A stretch of 64,000 nt of DNA from Clostridium sp. UBA4548 (GTDB taxonomy: Bacteria; Bacillota; Clostridia; Clostridiales; Clostridiaceae): positions 69,829 to 133,828 of the forward strand of contig NZ_DGLI01000002.1 of the NCBI RefSeq assembly GCF_002387895.1, read 5' to 3'. Made by a program: the position numbers and the translations under genes. Under the pieces are notes generated by a model. The model searched no databases. It had not been told where the DNA came from and saw only the letters and a program-made list of their open reading frames with translations. Within the stretch, counting starts at the first letter, position 1. Every line of letters starts with the position of its first letter. Shown piece by piece: positions 45,247 to 54,448 of the stretch.

Positions 45247-46022
45247 ATTAAACGCTTCCTTTTAGCTCTAAATTCCTTACCTTGATCTGCTGTAGGCCAT
45301 GTGAAATATCTACCTTCAGATGCAATGTTAGGTCTTCTCTCTAAACTATCAGTTTCCATAGCTTTGATAGCCTTAACCATCATCTCACCACCAACTCTTT
45401 TAGTTCTTTCCATAAGTTCAAACATTGATTTACAATCACCAATATAAACTTTATCTTGAGCAACTATATCTCCATCATCAATCTTTGCAGACATGTAGTG
45501 AACCGTAGCTCCACCATATTCTTCTTCATTAAATATGTACCAAAAACTTGGCATACACCCTCTATAATCTGGTAGCAAACTACCATGAACATTTAAAATG
45601 CCATACTTTGGACATGAAAGTAATGGCTCTTTGATAACTTGAGGAGCTGAAAAAGAAAGAATTACGTCTGGTTTTAACGTTTTTACCTCATTATAAAAAT
45701 CTTCACTATTTGAATTGTTAATAACTTTATATGGTATATTGTTCTTTTTAGCTACATGCTCTACTCCACATAAACCATGATATAATTTATAGCCAAATAG
45801 CTTGTCTAGCTTACCAGCTAATGAACGTAGAACTGTAGCTATACCCATCTTTCCTACTTGAAAGATACCAAACCATTTTATAAAGTCTGATAGTTTATTT
45901 TGAAGTGAACTTTTACATTCAACATTTACTATTTCAAGTACTTCTGAGTTATCAATTATTTTCTGTATATTCTTTGGTATGTAAAATCTATCTTGCTGAG
46001 TCATTATTATTACTTTTAACAC
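45243..46022 (-). CDS. Formyltransferase (sugar N-formyltransferase type)
   Basis: A 259-residue formyl-transfer domain protein. The N10-formyl-THF motif N-V-H-G-S-L-L-P-D-Y-R-G and Asp in K-I-D-D-G-D-I are present, giving the Asn-His-Asp catalytic triad. It lacks the C-terminal tRNA-binding domain of Fmt, so it most likely formylates an amino sugar. Next to a deacetylase it could complete a swap of acetyl for formyl on the same nitrogen; that is inference. Confidence 0.85.
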   Translation of the reverse strand: MLKVIIMTQQDRFYIPKNIQKIIDNSEVLEIVNVECKSSLQNKLSDFIKWFGIFQVGKMGIATVLRSLAGKLDKLFGYKLYHGLCGVEHVAKKNNIPYKVINNSNSEDFYNEVKTLKPDVILSFSAPQVIKEPLLSCPKYGILNVHGSLLPDYRGCMPSFWYIFNEEEYGGATVHYMSAKIDDGDIVAQDKVYIGDCKSMFELMERTKRVGGEMMVKAIKAMETDSLERRPNIASEGRYFTWPTADQGKEFRAKRKRLI

Positions 46023-46368
46023 TTAATCACCTCTAATCCCTTCCTCATTCGGTACTCACATCGAAACACGTCCGCTTTTGTGTTTTTCAACATCTCACAG
46101 GCCCATTAAAATTAATAGCTTGCCCACCTTCACAATTTATTTTGTTCAATCAAAATCTTGGTTTTGCCCTCATTACTTTCTTTTTCATGAACTCCACAAT
46201 TAACCTTCACATCCACACAAGTCACAACTTCATGTCCTGGACATACCTTTTATCAGCTTCATACTTTGAAGTTTCACCATTGAGTTTAAGAAATTTCACT
46301 ATACTACTTTGAAATTTCTCGTTTATAAATGATTCTCTGTTCCCAAGCTATGTTATAAATAAAATATA
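46023..46368. other. Gene-free degenerate stretch in capsule operon
   Basis: 346 bp between the formyltransferase and the initiating transferase with stops in all frames. On the minus strand short peptide-like pieces alternate with stops, as if a short gene has decayed, but I cannot name it. No hairpin terminator seen. Confidence 0.45.
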
Positions 46369-46989
46369 CTAACTTTCAATAGTTTTTTTCTTCTCTTCAA
46401 GACTTATAGTTCCACCTTCAACAATTCCATCTCTCCTTAAAACAGTTACAATAGTTCCAAAAAAGCATCTAACATCCATACTAACTCCTAGATTCTTAAC
46501 ATACTCACCATCAAGTTTTGCTTTAACTTCAACAGGTAGTTCGTCTCTTCCATTAATCTGCGCCCAACCTGTAAGTCCTGGTGGTATATCGTTTGCACCA
46601 TACTTATCTCTTTCCTCTATAAGATCATACTGATTCCATAGGGCAGGCCTTGGTCCAATAATGCTCATTTCCCCAATAAGTATATTCCAAATTTGAGGTA
46701 GTTCATCAAGGCTTGTTTTTCTCAGTAACTTCCCAAATTTAGTAATCCATTGTTCTGGACTCTCAAGCAAATGTGTTGGGGTATCCTGCGGCGTATCTAT
46801 TCTCATGGTTCTAAACTTTAATATGTTAAAATGACTCTTATGAATGCCAACTCGCTTTTGTTTAAATAGTATTGGTCCTCTAGAATCTACCTTGATTGCT
46901 ATAATGAGAATCACGAATACTGGAGATAGCATTATTAATCCTATTAATGAAAGAATAATATCTATTAATCTCTTTACTTTTAAATACAT
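46369..46989 (-). CDS. Initiating sugar-phosphate transferase (PglC/CapM type)
   Basis: A 206-residue monotopic phosphoglycosyltransferase that loads the first sugar-1-phosphate on undecaprenyl phosphate. A single N-terminal hydrophobic hairpin is followed by DSRGPILFKQKRVG, LKFRTM, RKTSLDELPQ and GPRPA. I chose the ATG at 46989; a TTG at 47016 is possible. In the cap5/8 analogue CapM uses UDP-D-FucNAc; the CapD gene is directly upstream, consistent with that. Confidence 0.93.
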   Translation of the reverse strand: MYLKVKRLIDIILSLIGLIMLSPVFVILIIAIKVDSRGPILFKQKRVGIHKSHFNILKFRTMRIDTPQDTPTHLLESPEQWITKFGKLLRKTSLDELPQIWNILIGEMSIIGPRPALWNQYDLIEERDKYGANDIPPGLTGWAQINGRDELPVEVKAKLDGEYVKNLGVSMDVRCFFGTIVTVLRRDGIVEGGTISLEEKKKTIES

Positions 46990-47058
46990 ATCCACAACAC
47001 TCCAACCTTTAAACAATACTTTCTAATAATAAAACCCTTATAAATAATACTTTCAATT

Positions 47059-48942
47059 TTATCCAGCTTCCTTAGTAGCCGCTACCAACTCTTCTGTGTT
47101 TCTCCTATAAGTCGGAACAATTTCTTCAACCTTTTCAGCTACCTTCCACTGGCTTTCTCCATTTATAATTTCCTTTAACTCATTAATTTTCCTCTTTAAC
47201 TCTTCCATATCGCTAAAGGTAGGTTGTCCAATAAAGATTTTTTCATGACCTGTTTTTTCTAATCCTTCTTCCGCCATTAAAAGTTCCTCATAAAGCTTTT
47301 CTCCAGGTCTTAATCCTGTTACTTCTATTTTTATGTCCTTATGTGGTTCAAAGCCTGAAAGCTTTATTAAATCCAGAGCCAAATCATATATCCTTACAGG
47401 TTTACCCATGTCAAGAACAAAAATTTCTCCACCTTTAGCATAGGCTCCAGCTTGAAGTACTAATTGTGCTGCTTCTGGAATTAACATGAAGAATCTAGTT
47501 ATATTTTTATTTGTAACAGTTACTGGTCCACCCTCAGCTATTTGCTTTTTAAACAAAGGAATTACAGAGCCGTTGCTTCCAAGTACATTCCCAAATCTCA
47601 CGGCTACATACTCAGTGTTACTTATTTTATTTTGGGCTTGTATAATCATTTCACACATTCTCTTGGTAGCACCCATTATATTAGTGGGATTTACTGCCTT
47701 ATCTGTAGAAATTAGCACGAATTTTTTGACTTTATACTCATCTGAACATTCCGCCACATTTAAGGTTCCAAGCACATTGTTTTTTATTGCCTCTGTTGGA
47801 TTGTATTCCATTAATGGCACATGTTTATGAGCTGCAGCATGAAAAACTACTTCTGGCTTATGCAGTTCAAATATGCTCTCCAGTCTTTTTCTATCTCTTA
47901 CTGAGGCTATGAAAACCTTAAGTTTAAGCTTTGGATATTTTCTTTCAAGTTCCATTTGAAGGTCATATGCATTATTTTCATATATATCAAGTATCATTAA
48001 CTCCTCTGGATTAAAGCTCACTATTTGCTTGCAAAGTTCAGCTCCAATAGAACCTCCTCCACCAGTCACTAGCACTTTTTTCCCTGTTAGGTAGTCAGAT
48101 ATGTTTTCATAATCAAGCTTTACTTGTTCACGCCCTAATAAATCTTTCACATCCACGTCTCTAATTTGCTTTAACGTCAGACTTTTACCTATTAATTCAT
48201 AAACTCCTGGTGCTATCTTTACTTCTACTTTTGTATTGCTACATATCCTTATAATTTCTTTTCTGTCTTCTTCTTTAGCACTTGGCATAGCAATAAGAAT
48301 TAAATCTATACTATAATCTTTTACCAAAGTTTCTATATCGTTTCTACTTCCAAGAACCTTCAGTCCTGATATAGAAGTATTTTTCTTTAAAGGATTGTCA
48401 TCAACTAACAATATAGGGCTATATCTAATTTGAGAATTCTTTTTTATTTCTCCAATTAAAATGCGAGCTGCTTCTCCAGCCCCTACAATCATAACCCTTT
48501 TAAAATTAACTTTTTCCTTACGGTGAAGGTAAATAACGGTTTTTCTTGCTACTCTAAAGCTGATCCTAAACCCTAAAGAAAATACCATTATAAAAAGTCC
48601 TGCTAGTGCTATAATCATCTTAGGTAGTTGTGAGTTTAATACCATAGTTTGCACCCCTAAATTCACCATAGTGGCAATCATGCACCCAATAATAGCAATT
48701 AAAAATTCCTCTGTTCCTGCAAATGTCCACAGACTTTCGTATAACTTAAACATTCCAAAGAATATAATATAAATTAAAATAATTACTGGAAGTGACTCTA
48801 CTATATTTTTTATGTGAGCTGAATGCATAAAGTTTTCTGTATTAAAATATCGAATAAAATATGATAGCAGGTAAGAAAAAACTACTATTATCACGTCTAC
48901 TAAAACTAACAATAACTTTTTCTTATAGTTAAGCCTAACCAT
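47059..48942 (-). CDS. capD: Membrane UDP-GlcNAc 4,6-dehydratase (CapD/PglF type)
   Basis: A 627-residue protein with four N-terminal membrane segments, a first Rossmann domain (VGAGEAARILIG, about residue 152) and a catalytic SDR domain (GGGGSIGAELCKQI, D-K-A-V-N-P, N-I-M-G-A-T-K where Met replaces the usual Tyr). It converts UDP-GlcNAc to the 4-keto-6-deoxy sugar for D-FucNAc-type products. It is the first gene of the main capsule operon, preceded by a 714-bp gap. GGAG precedes the ATG. Confidence 0.92.
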   Translation of the reverse strand: MVRLNYKKKLLLVLVDVIIVVFSYLLSYFIRYFNTENFMHSAHIKNIVESLPVIILIYIIFFGMFKLYESLWTFAGTEEFLIAIIGCMIATMVNLGVQTMVLNSQLPKMIIALAGLFIMVFSLGFRISFRVARKTVIYLHRKEKVNFKRVMIVGAGEAARILIGEIKKNSQIRYSPILLVDDNPLKKNTSISGLKVLGSRNDIETLVKDYSIDLILIAMPSAKEEDRKEIIRICSNTKVEVKIAPGVYELIGKSLTLKQIRDVDVKDLLGREQVKLDYENISDYLTGKKVLVTGGGGSIGAELCKQIVSFNPEELMILDIYENNAYDLQMELERKYPKLKLKVFIASVRDRKRLESIFELHKPEVVFHAAAHKHVPLMEYNPTEAIKNNVLGTLNVAECSDEYKVKKFVLISTDKAVNPTNIMGATKRMCEMIIQAQNKISNTEYVAVRFGNVLGSNGSVIPLFKKQIAEGGPVTVTNKNITRFFMLIPEAAQLVLQAGAYAKGGEIFVLDMGKPVRIYDLALDLIKLSGFEPHKDIKIEVTGLRPGEKLYEELLMAEEGLEKTGHEKIFIGQPTFSDMEELKRKINELKEIINGESQWKVAEKVEEIVPTYRRNTEELVAATKEAG

Positions 48943-49656
48943 TGAACAGCTCCTCTCCCTTTTCCATTAGTTCTTTAATATACTATGTTAAAGAAAACTT
49001 AAATATGTAATTTTATACATAATATTAGTTATTATTATGTTTTTCTACCCCTTTAATAAACACGTTTCTACATATAGAATAATAAAATTGCTAATTAAGC
49101 TATTTATCTTAATTAACATAAGTAACTTTTCCACGACAACTTCTTAACCTAAACCTAACACTCTCAGCTAAATTTTTTCTTTTACAGTAACTTATTCTCA
49201 CTTTTCTTTAGTAAAAGTGGTAACTTAACAATTATACATCGTTTTAAAGACCACTTTCAACACTTTCGACTTTCAATATCATGGTTTTTAAATATATGTT
49301 TTTTTTTTGCAAATTGAGTTGTATATTATTACATATTTTATCTTTATTATTGAATGCAATTAAAAGCTTAATTTAATTTAAACTTTATTTTATCTTAATT
49401 TTGTTTTAATAAAATTTTATTAAAATTTAAAACTTAATTCAACTTCCACCATTATTATAATATCTATTAGCGAAAAATGCATTAAATTTCTACAAATTGT
49501 CTATAGGTTTTTGTAGGCACCCTTGAAGAATATTAACTTTCACTTACATTTTTAGCATTTATGGGTTAAATTGGAACAGCGGTGCTCATCTACTGAACAC
49601 CGCTGCAAAATATCACTTTGTTACTTTTCTGTTAGCCTTTACTACTTGTTTTATTC
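48943..49656. other. 714-bp leader region of capsule operon
   Basis: Very AT-rich, no frame of useful length. It must carry the promoter of the 18-kb capsule operon; no clean -35/-10 pair stands out. At 49577-49605 is an 8-bp GC-rich stem CAGCGGTG/CACCGCTG with a 13-nt loop, without T tail, just after the flippase gene's stop on the minus strand. Confidence 0.45.
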
Positions 49657-51075
49657 CTAATTTCTTATTAGTAGTTTTATATTCTTACTTGTTTTGAAAA
49701 TATCCCTTCTCTTAATAAATAGGTATATTAAATAAGCTAATATATATATCAAAACTGTAATCCAAGAATTTATAAACCATCCTGTTAACATGAATATTAA
49801 AGTCATACTAAACTCTAAAATTATATCTTTGTACAAGGAAACCTTCAAAATCTTAGACAAGACCATCTCTGCCAAGGCACATCTAACTGCCAAAAGAATA
49901 ACAATAGATGCAATTGCTAAGTTTAAATTTCTAAGCAATACAGTATTTATAAACGTAAGAATTATACTTAAAGAAAGTGCTGCTAAATTAATTTTAAGCA
50001 TCAATTTTTCTTTTCTTAGAGTGTTTAAATATGTATTAATTAACAATGCCATTTTCCCTTCATATACGCACATAGGGAAAACCAAAGCCATATATACTAA
50101 GCTATCAGCATATTTTGGTAGCCATGCTGATAAAATAACCCTAATTGGATAATATGTTATGAGTGCCCCTAGCAATATTACCATAAGAAAATCTCTCATG
50201 GTTATGTATATACTTGGTAACTTTTTTTCATCAGTTCTCTTTAAAATTGGAAACATAATTATTCCTACTGCATTTATAAACAACATCATCAAATTACACA
50301 CATTAAGTGTTAAGGATACCTTTCCAAAGGTCTTTACATCCCAGGAGCGTTCTATCCCAAATCTAACTGAGCCAATAATTAATAAACTTGCTATATTAGC
50401 AAACATTAATTTTATTCCTACTGTAATATTTTCAACAGCTTCTTTTAGATTAAAATAAAATGTAGAAATCCTACAAAACACCATATCCTTACAGCAGTAC
50501 ATGGCATATATTAAAGCAATAAACTTACTTATTATATCAGCAAACACCATCAATCGATATTCTCTAACCCCCACTATTAGAAAAGCAATTATAAGACAGA
50601 AATACATAACTCTATCTATCATTATAATTCTTGCATATGGCTTAATTCTATTTGTTATTTGCAAAATATATAAAAGCATATATCTTGCATTGACAATTAC
50701 CATGCATATAGCAGTCATTTGAAATACAAAAATACTTTTAGTATCTCTAACAAGTCCCTTAGATACACTTATTATTATGATAGCTATAATGGCTTGAAAC
50801 ATAACTAACATTAGAAACTGAGAGAAAAAAGTCCTCTTATCTAAATCTTTATATTCTTTTCCTCCATATCTTAGAAATATACCATCATTCCATCCGAAGT
50901 GCAAAAATCCCACATAAGAGGAATAAAAAAGATATAATTGCCAATAACCATATTCTTCTATACCAATTAATTTTGGCACAACTAATATTACCAGAGCTGA
51001 AACAAACATTGATACAAAGTTTGAAGCTAATGTGTAGGAGAAATTTTTAACAAAACTAGCTGTTCTACTATTCAA
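49657..51075 (-). CDS. Wzx-like polysaccharide flippase
   Basis: A polytopic membrane protein of about 472 residues with roughly 12-14 segments, starting RTASFVKNFSYTLASNFVSM, and the IGIEEYGYWQLYLF motif of the polysaccharide-export PST family. TTG 51075 is well placed after GAGGTG; GTG 51084 is possible. It lies 17 bp after the EpsG-like gene and likely exports the second surface polymer, which may carry aminoethylphosphonate. Confidence 0.85.
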   Translation of the reverse strand: MNSRTASFVKNFSYTLASNFVSMFVSALVILVVPKLIGIEEYGYWQLYLFYSSYVGFLHFGWNDGIFLRYGGKEYKDLDKRTFFSQFLMLVMFQAIIAIIIISVSKGLVRDTKSIFVFQMTAICMVIVNARYMLLYILQITNRIKPYARIIMIDRVMYFCLIIAFLIVGVREYRLMVFADIISKFIALIYAMYCCKDMVFCRISTFYFNLKEAVENITVGIKLMFANIASLLIIGSVRFGIERSWDVKTFGKVSLTLNVCNLMMLFINAVGIIMFPILKRTDEKKLPSIYITMRDFLMVILLGALITYYPIRVILSAWLPKYADSLVYMALVFPMCVYEGKMALLINTYLNTLRKEKLMLKINLAALSLSIILTFINTVLLRNLNLAIASIVILLAVRCALAEMVLSKILKVSLYKDIILEFSMTLIFMLTGWFINSWITVLIYILAYLIYLFIKRRDIFKTSKNIKLLIRN

Positions 51076-51101
51076 TTGTGACACCTCAACATTCTATCAT
51101 A

Positions 51102-52286
51102 TTACTTAGTCTTTAACCCTTCTCTTTGAAGAATCTCTTTTGTTTCCTCAAAAAATTCACTTTCTCCCTTATACTCCCAAAGCTTTTCTTTGTCAAATAT
51201 ACTTATATAAGGGTAATTAGTAACCTTTACATGCTCTAAATAATCACCCTCACCAATAAATGCATTTACTGTTTTTATGCATAATAAAGTAGCTATCATT
51301 AGAGAAATACCCCAAAGTTGCATTGCTTTTAACTTGTTTTTATATGACATCAGCTGAACGGCTATATTAGGTATTAAAATAATTTCGAAAACCTTAAAAT
51401 ATAAAGAAATTCTTGATGATATAGTTACACTTTTTATAGTTATTATATACAAAACAAAACTAGCTATATATAAACTTTTAAACAATTTAATTTCTTCATT
51501 TTCTTCCTTAATAAGTGAAGAAAAGAATAATATAATACTAAATGTAACTAACCTGTTAGCAAAAGCCATTAAAGGAATACTGCTATTATTCCAATATATT
51601 AAGATTTTTTCATATAGGTTCTGTGGCAATAACTCAATAAGAAAAATATCTAAGTTAAATATCATTATAAATGCAGCTATCACGATAATAATTCCATAAG
51701 TTTTGTAGGAAACCTTATATTTATCTATTGGCAAAGTAAGTAACGCTATTAAAACCGATGAATGTATTGTAGCTGCAAGTAAAATCACTAGGACAAATGT
51801 CTTATATTTTTCTTCTCTATATAAATCGATAGCAATTCCTATGAAAATAGCTATCGCTAACCCTTGCCTAATTCCACTAAATACATAAACTAAATAGTAA
51901 AGCACATAAAACAAAGTTAGGGAAGTTATAGGAAGTTTAGAATATTTCTTAATAAACCTGTAGATTAACGCCATAGTAATCACCGCTGTAATTCCTGCAA
52001 AAACCTCAAACTTAATGTTAAAGGTTCTAAAGATAGAATTAATAAAAACAAACCCTAACTCACCATGAATATCCAAGTCAAATATAGATGAAAATTTATG
52101 TATAGGGGGTGTTATATAGTAATTACGCATATACCCAAAATAATCTGTACCTTGTCCGTATCTAATACAGGATATAAAAGCTAGAAAAACAAATAAATAG
52201 TTAAAGGATGCTTTTATATACTTATTGCCTTTGAATTCATAATAAGAACATAACGCTAAAATTAAAAATATAATTATATAAACCAT
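51102..52286 (-). CDS. EpsG-family polymerase-like membrane protein
   Basis: A 394-residue membrane protein with about ten or more hydrophobic segments. The pattern R-Y-G-Q-G-T-D-Y-F-G-Y and V-F-S-G-I-R-Q-G-L-A-I-A-I is typical of EpsG/Wzy-like polymerases. GGGGATC precedes the ATG. It is the third polymerase-like protein in the window. It sits between the nucleotidyltransferase and the flippase genes. Confidence 0.87.
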   Translation of the reverse strand: MVYIIIFLILALCSYYEFKGNKYIKASFNYLFVFLAFISCIRYGQGTDYFGYMRNYYITPPIHKFSSIFDLDIHGELGFVFINSIFRTFNIKFEVFAGITAVITMALIYRFIKKYSKLPITSLTLFYVLYYLVYVFSGIRQGLAIAIFIGIAIDLYREEKYKTFVLVILLAATIHSSVLIALLTLPIDKYKVSYKTYGIIIVIAAFIMIFNLDIFLIELLPQNLYEKILIYWNNSSIPLMAFANRLVTFSIILFFSSLIKEENEEIKLFKSLYIASFVLYIITIKSVTISSRISLYFKVFEIILIPNIAVQLMSYKNKLKAMQLWGISLMIATLLCIKTVNAFIGEGDYLEHVKVTNYPYISIFDKEKLWEYKGESEFFEETKEILQREGLKTK

Positions 52287-52347
52287 ATGATCCCCCTATA
52301 TTTAATAATGTTTTTGCGGTATCTATATTGAATAAACTATAGGATTT

Positions 52348-53049
52348 CTAGGTGATTTTTTTAATATTGTTCTTTAAATACAACTCTGCCTTTTCCAAGT
52401 CCTCTAAGGAATCAATCTCAAACCAATCATTGGAGTTTATTTTCTCAATATAAACATTTAAATCTATCATTATCTCACTAACTACATCATCCCAATATAC
52501 GTTATCAAAGTTTCCCTCATGAATAACCTTTTCAAGCTGCTTTTTAATTAAAGCGCCATCTTTCTTGCTCCAGTAAGAAACTCCTGACATGATATAATCT
52601 GTGCCTGGTCCTACCTCTAGGGTATAAACCTTATTATTTTCATCAAACTTTACCTTCCATTCCTTTTGGAAGTCTTCTTTTATTCCAGAGAAGTAAGTTG
52701 AAGTGTTAAGATTTTCTTCAAAGTAGTTTCTTACCATATATACATCTGCTTCAGTAACATAAGCATCTTCAAGATAATCTCTTACTAAGTACATGGTGTA
52801 CACATTGTTATATAAATCATACTTATCATTATGTATTAATTTTACTCCATACTTTTCCTTTAGATATTCAAATTTTTCACTTAAATACCCTGTTACTACT
52901 ATAATGTCATCTATGCCTTTTTCTTTTAAAAACTTTATTTGCCTTTCAGCCATAGGCTCTCCTAATACCTTTACTAAGGATTTAGGGATATTATCTGTTA
53001 AGGGCCTAAGCCTTGTACCCATACCTGCTGCTAAAATAATAGCTCTCAT
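52348..53049 (-). CDS. LicC/PntC-like nucleotidyltransferase
   Basis: A 233-residue cytidylyltransferase-type protein with all the catalytic features: AAGMGTRLRPLTDNIPKSL, and Asp in TEADVY, with MSGVSYWSK and Y-W-D-D-V-V-S-E later. LicC activates phosphocholine; PntC of Treponema, of the same fold, activates 2-aminoethylphosphonate as CMP-AEP. With PepM, Ppd and PhnW directly upstream, the AEP role is the better guess. A terminator separates it from phnW, so it probably has its own promoter in 53050-53160. Confidence 0.82.
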   Translation of the reverse strand: MRAIILAAGMGTRLRPLTDNIPKSLVKVLGEPMAERQIKFLKEKGIDDIIVVTGYLSEKFEYLKEKYGVKLIHNDKYDLYNNVYTMYLVRDYLEDAYVTEADVYMVRNYFEENLNTSTYFSGIKEDFQKEWKVKFDENNKVYTLEVGPGTDYIMSGVSYWSKKDGALIKKQLEKVIHEGNFDNVYWDDVVSEIMIDLNVYIEKINSNDWFEIDSLEDLEKAELYLKNNIKKIT

Positions 53050-53159
53050 CTATGTTCACTCCTTAAATGTATCTCAATATAACCTCAAAGTTTAATTCCT
53101 TTACTTAGTATTATAACAAACACTGCTAATTATATCACTATTTTCACCTATTCTGCTTT

Positions 53160-53192
53160 AAAAACCGGGATTTTTTCATTAAAATACCCCGG
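53160..53192 (-). terminator. Terminator downstream of phnW
   Basis: Minus strand CCGGGG...CCCGG stem closed by T-rich/A-rich arms and followed by TTTTT. It separates the PepM-Ppd-PhnW operon from the nucleotidyltransferase gene. Confidence 0.75.
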
Positions 53193-53326
53193 CAATTAAC
53201 AAACTTCACCTTTTAAAAGGATTTTCATTAATTATCAGGGTAATTTTACATAGATTTATTTTGATTATAACCACTTTATTTTGGTGCTACCTTAGTAAAC
53301 TAGGTAATTAATCTTCTAAAACAGCA

Positions 53327-54433
53327 TTAAATATAGTTAATAGTTTTTAAATAATCTTCTAGTGCAACTAGAAAGTTTTCCATATCTTTATAATCTATTT
53401 GCCCAATGTTTGCAATTCTAAAGGTATCTGCATCAGATACTTTTCCTGGGTAAATAGTGAATCCTCTTTCATAAAGGTAATCATGCATAGCATCAAAGCT
53501 ATAACCTTCTACCTTTGGCTCCATGATTGAAGTAATTAGCTTAGAGTGATTTTCTTCCTTAACTAAGTGCTTAAGACCTAATCTGTCTAAGCCAGCAAGT
53601 AACACATCACAGCTTCTTACATACCTTTCATGTCTTTTTTCAATAGTTTCTTCCTTAGCTTCTACAATTGCTTGTTTTAAAGCATAAAGTATTTGCACTG
53701 GTGGAGTAAATCTCATTTGATAGTTCTTAATGAAATACTCGTATTGTTTAAATAAGTTTAGATACACGTTTCTTGGCTTTAGTTCCTTTGTTTTTAATAA
53801 GGCTTCTAGGTTTGCAATAACAAAGCTGATTCCAGCCATACCTTGAATACACTTATTTGAGCTTGAAGCTAAGTAAGTTATATTCATTTCCTTCATATTA
53901 ATAGGAATTCCAGCATAAGAACTCATTGCATCCACAATTAAATCTATATTATGCTTTTTGCAAAGCTGTCCAAGTTTTGCCACATCATTTAACAATCCCG
54001 TAGTAGTTTCATGATGAATTACAGCTAGGTGACTGATCTTATCTGAAGAGTTTGTAATAATACCTTCTAATTTTTCATAGTCTATAGCATCCACTGTAGA
54101 GCTTTTGAACTCTATGAATTTAAGGCCATAAGCTTCAGCAATTTCACACATTCTCTTACCATAAGCACCGTTATTAATAATAATAACAGTATCTTCACCT
54201 ACTACAGAGCTAAGCATAGCTTCAACTGCAGCAGTTCCTGAACCACCAAATAAAACTGTAGTATACTCTTCATTGTTTCCCACAAAATTAGTAAGTTCTT
54301 TAGAAACAAACTCCATAACATCGCCAAATTCTTGTTCTCTTGGGCAAATATCTGCAACCACTTGAGCAAATTTTACAGTATCAGTAGTAGTAGCAGGACC
54401 TGGATTTAATAACACATTTCTTTTAACTTCCAT
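53327..54433 (-). CDS. phnW: 2-aminoethylphosphonate aminotransferase
   Basis: A 368-residue PLP-dependent class V aminotransferase. LLNPGPATTTDTV, FGGSGTAAVEAM, VDAMSSYAG and the PLP lysine in SSSNKCIQG are seen. In catabolic settings PhnW degrades AEP; here it follows PepM and Ppd, so it runs in the synthetic direction, phosphonoacetaldehyde to AEP. I chose ATG 54433 (GGGAGAG upstream) over 54448. It is separated by 15 bp from ppd. Confidence 0.9.
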   Translation of the reverse strand: MEVKRNVLLNPGPATTTDTVKFAQVVADICPREQEFGDVMEFVSKELTNFVGNNEEYTTVLFGGSGTAAVEAMLSSVVGEDTVIIINNGAYGKRMCEIAEAYGLKFIEFKSSTVDAIDYEKLEGIITNSSDKISHLAVIHHETTTGLLNDVAKLGQLCKKHNIDLIVDAMSSYAGIPINMKEMNITYLASSSNKCIQGMAGISFVIANLEALLKTKELKPRNVYLNLFKQYEYFIKNYQMRFTPPVQILYALKQAIVEAKEETIEKRHERYVRSCDVLLAGLDRLGLKHLVKEENHSKLITSIMEPKVEGYSFDAMHDYLYERGFTIYPGKVSDADTFRIANIGQIDYKDMENFLVALEDYLKTINYI

Positions 54434-54448
54434 AATTAACTCTCCCAT

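Noticed and set aside
46023..46368. Possible transposase or small gene remnant
   Set aside because: Translated pieces were too short and interrupted to assign to any family.
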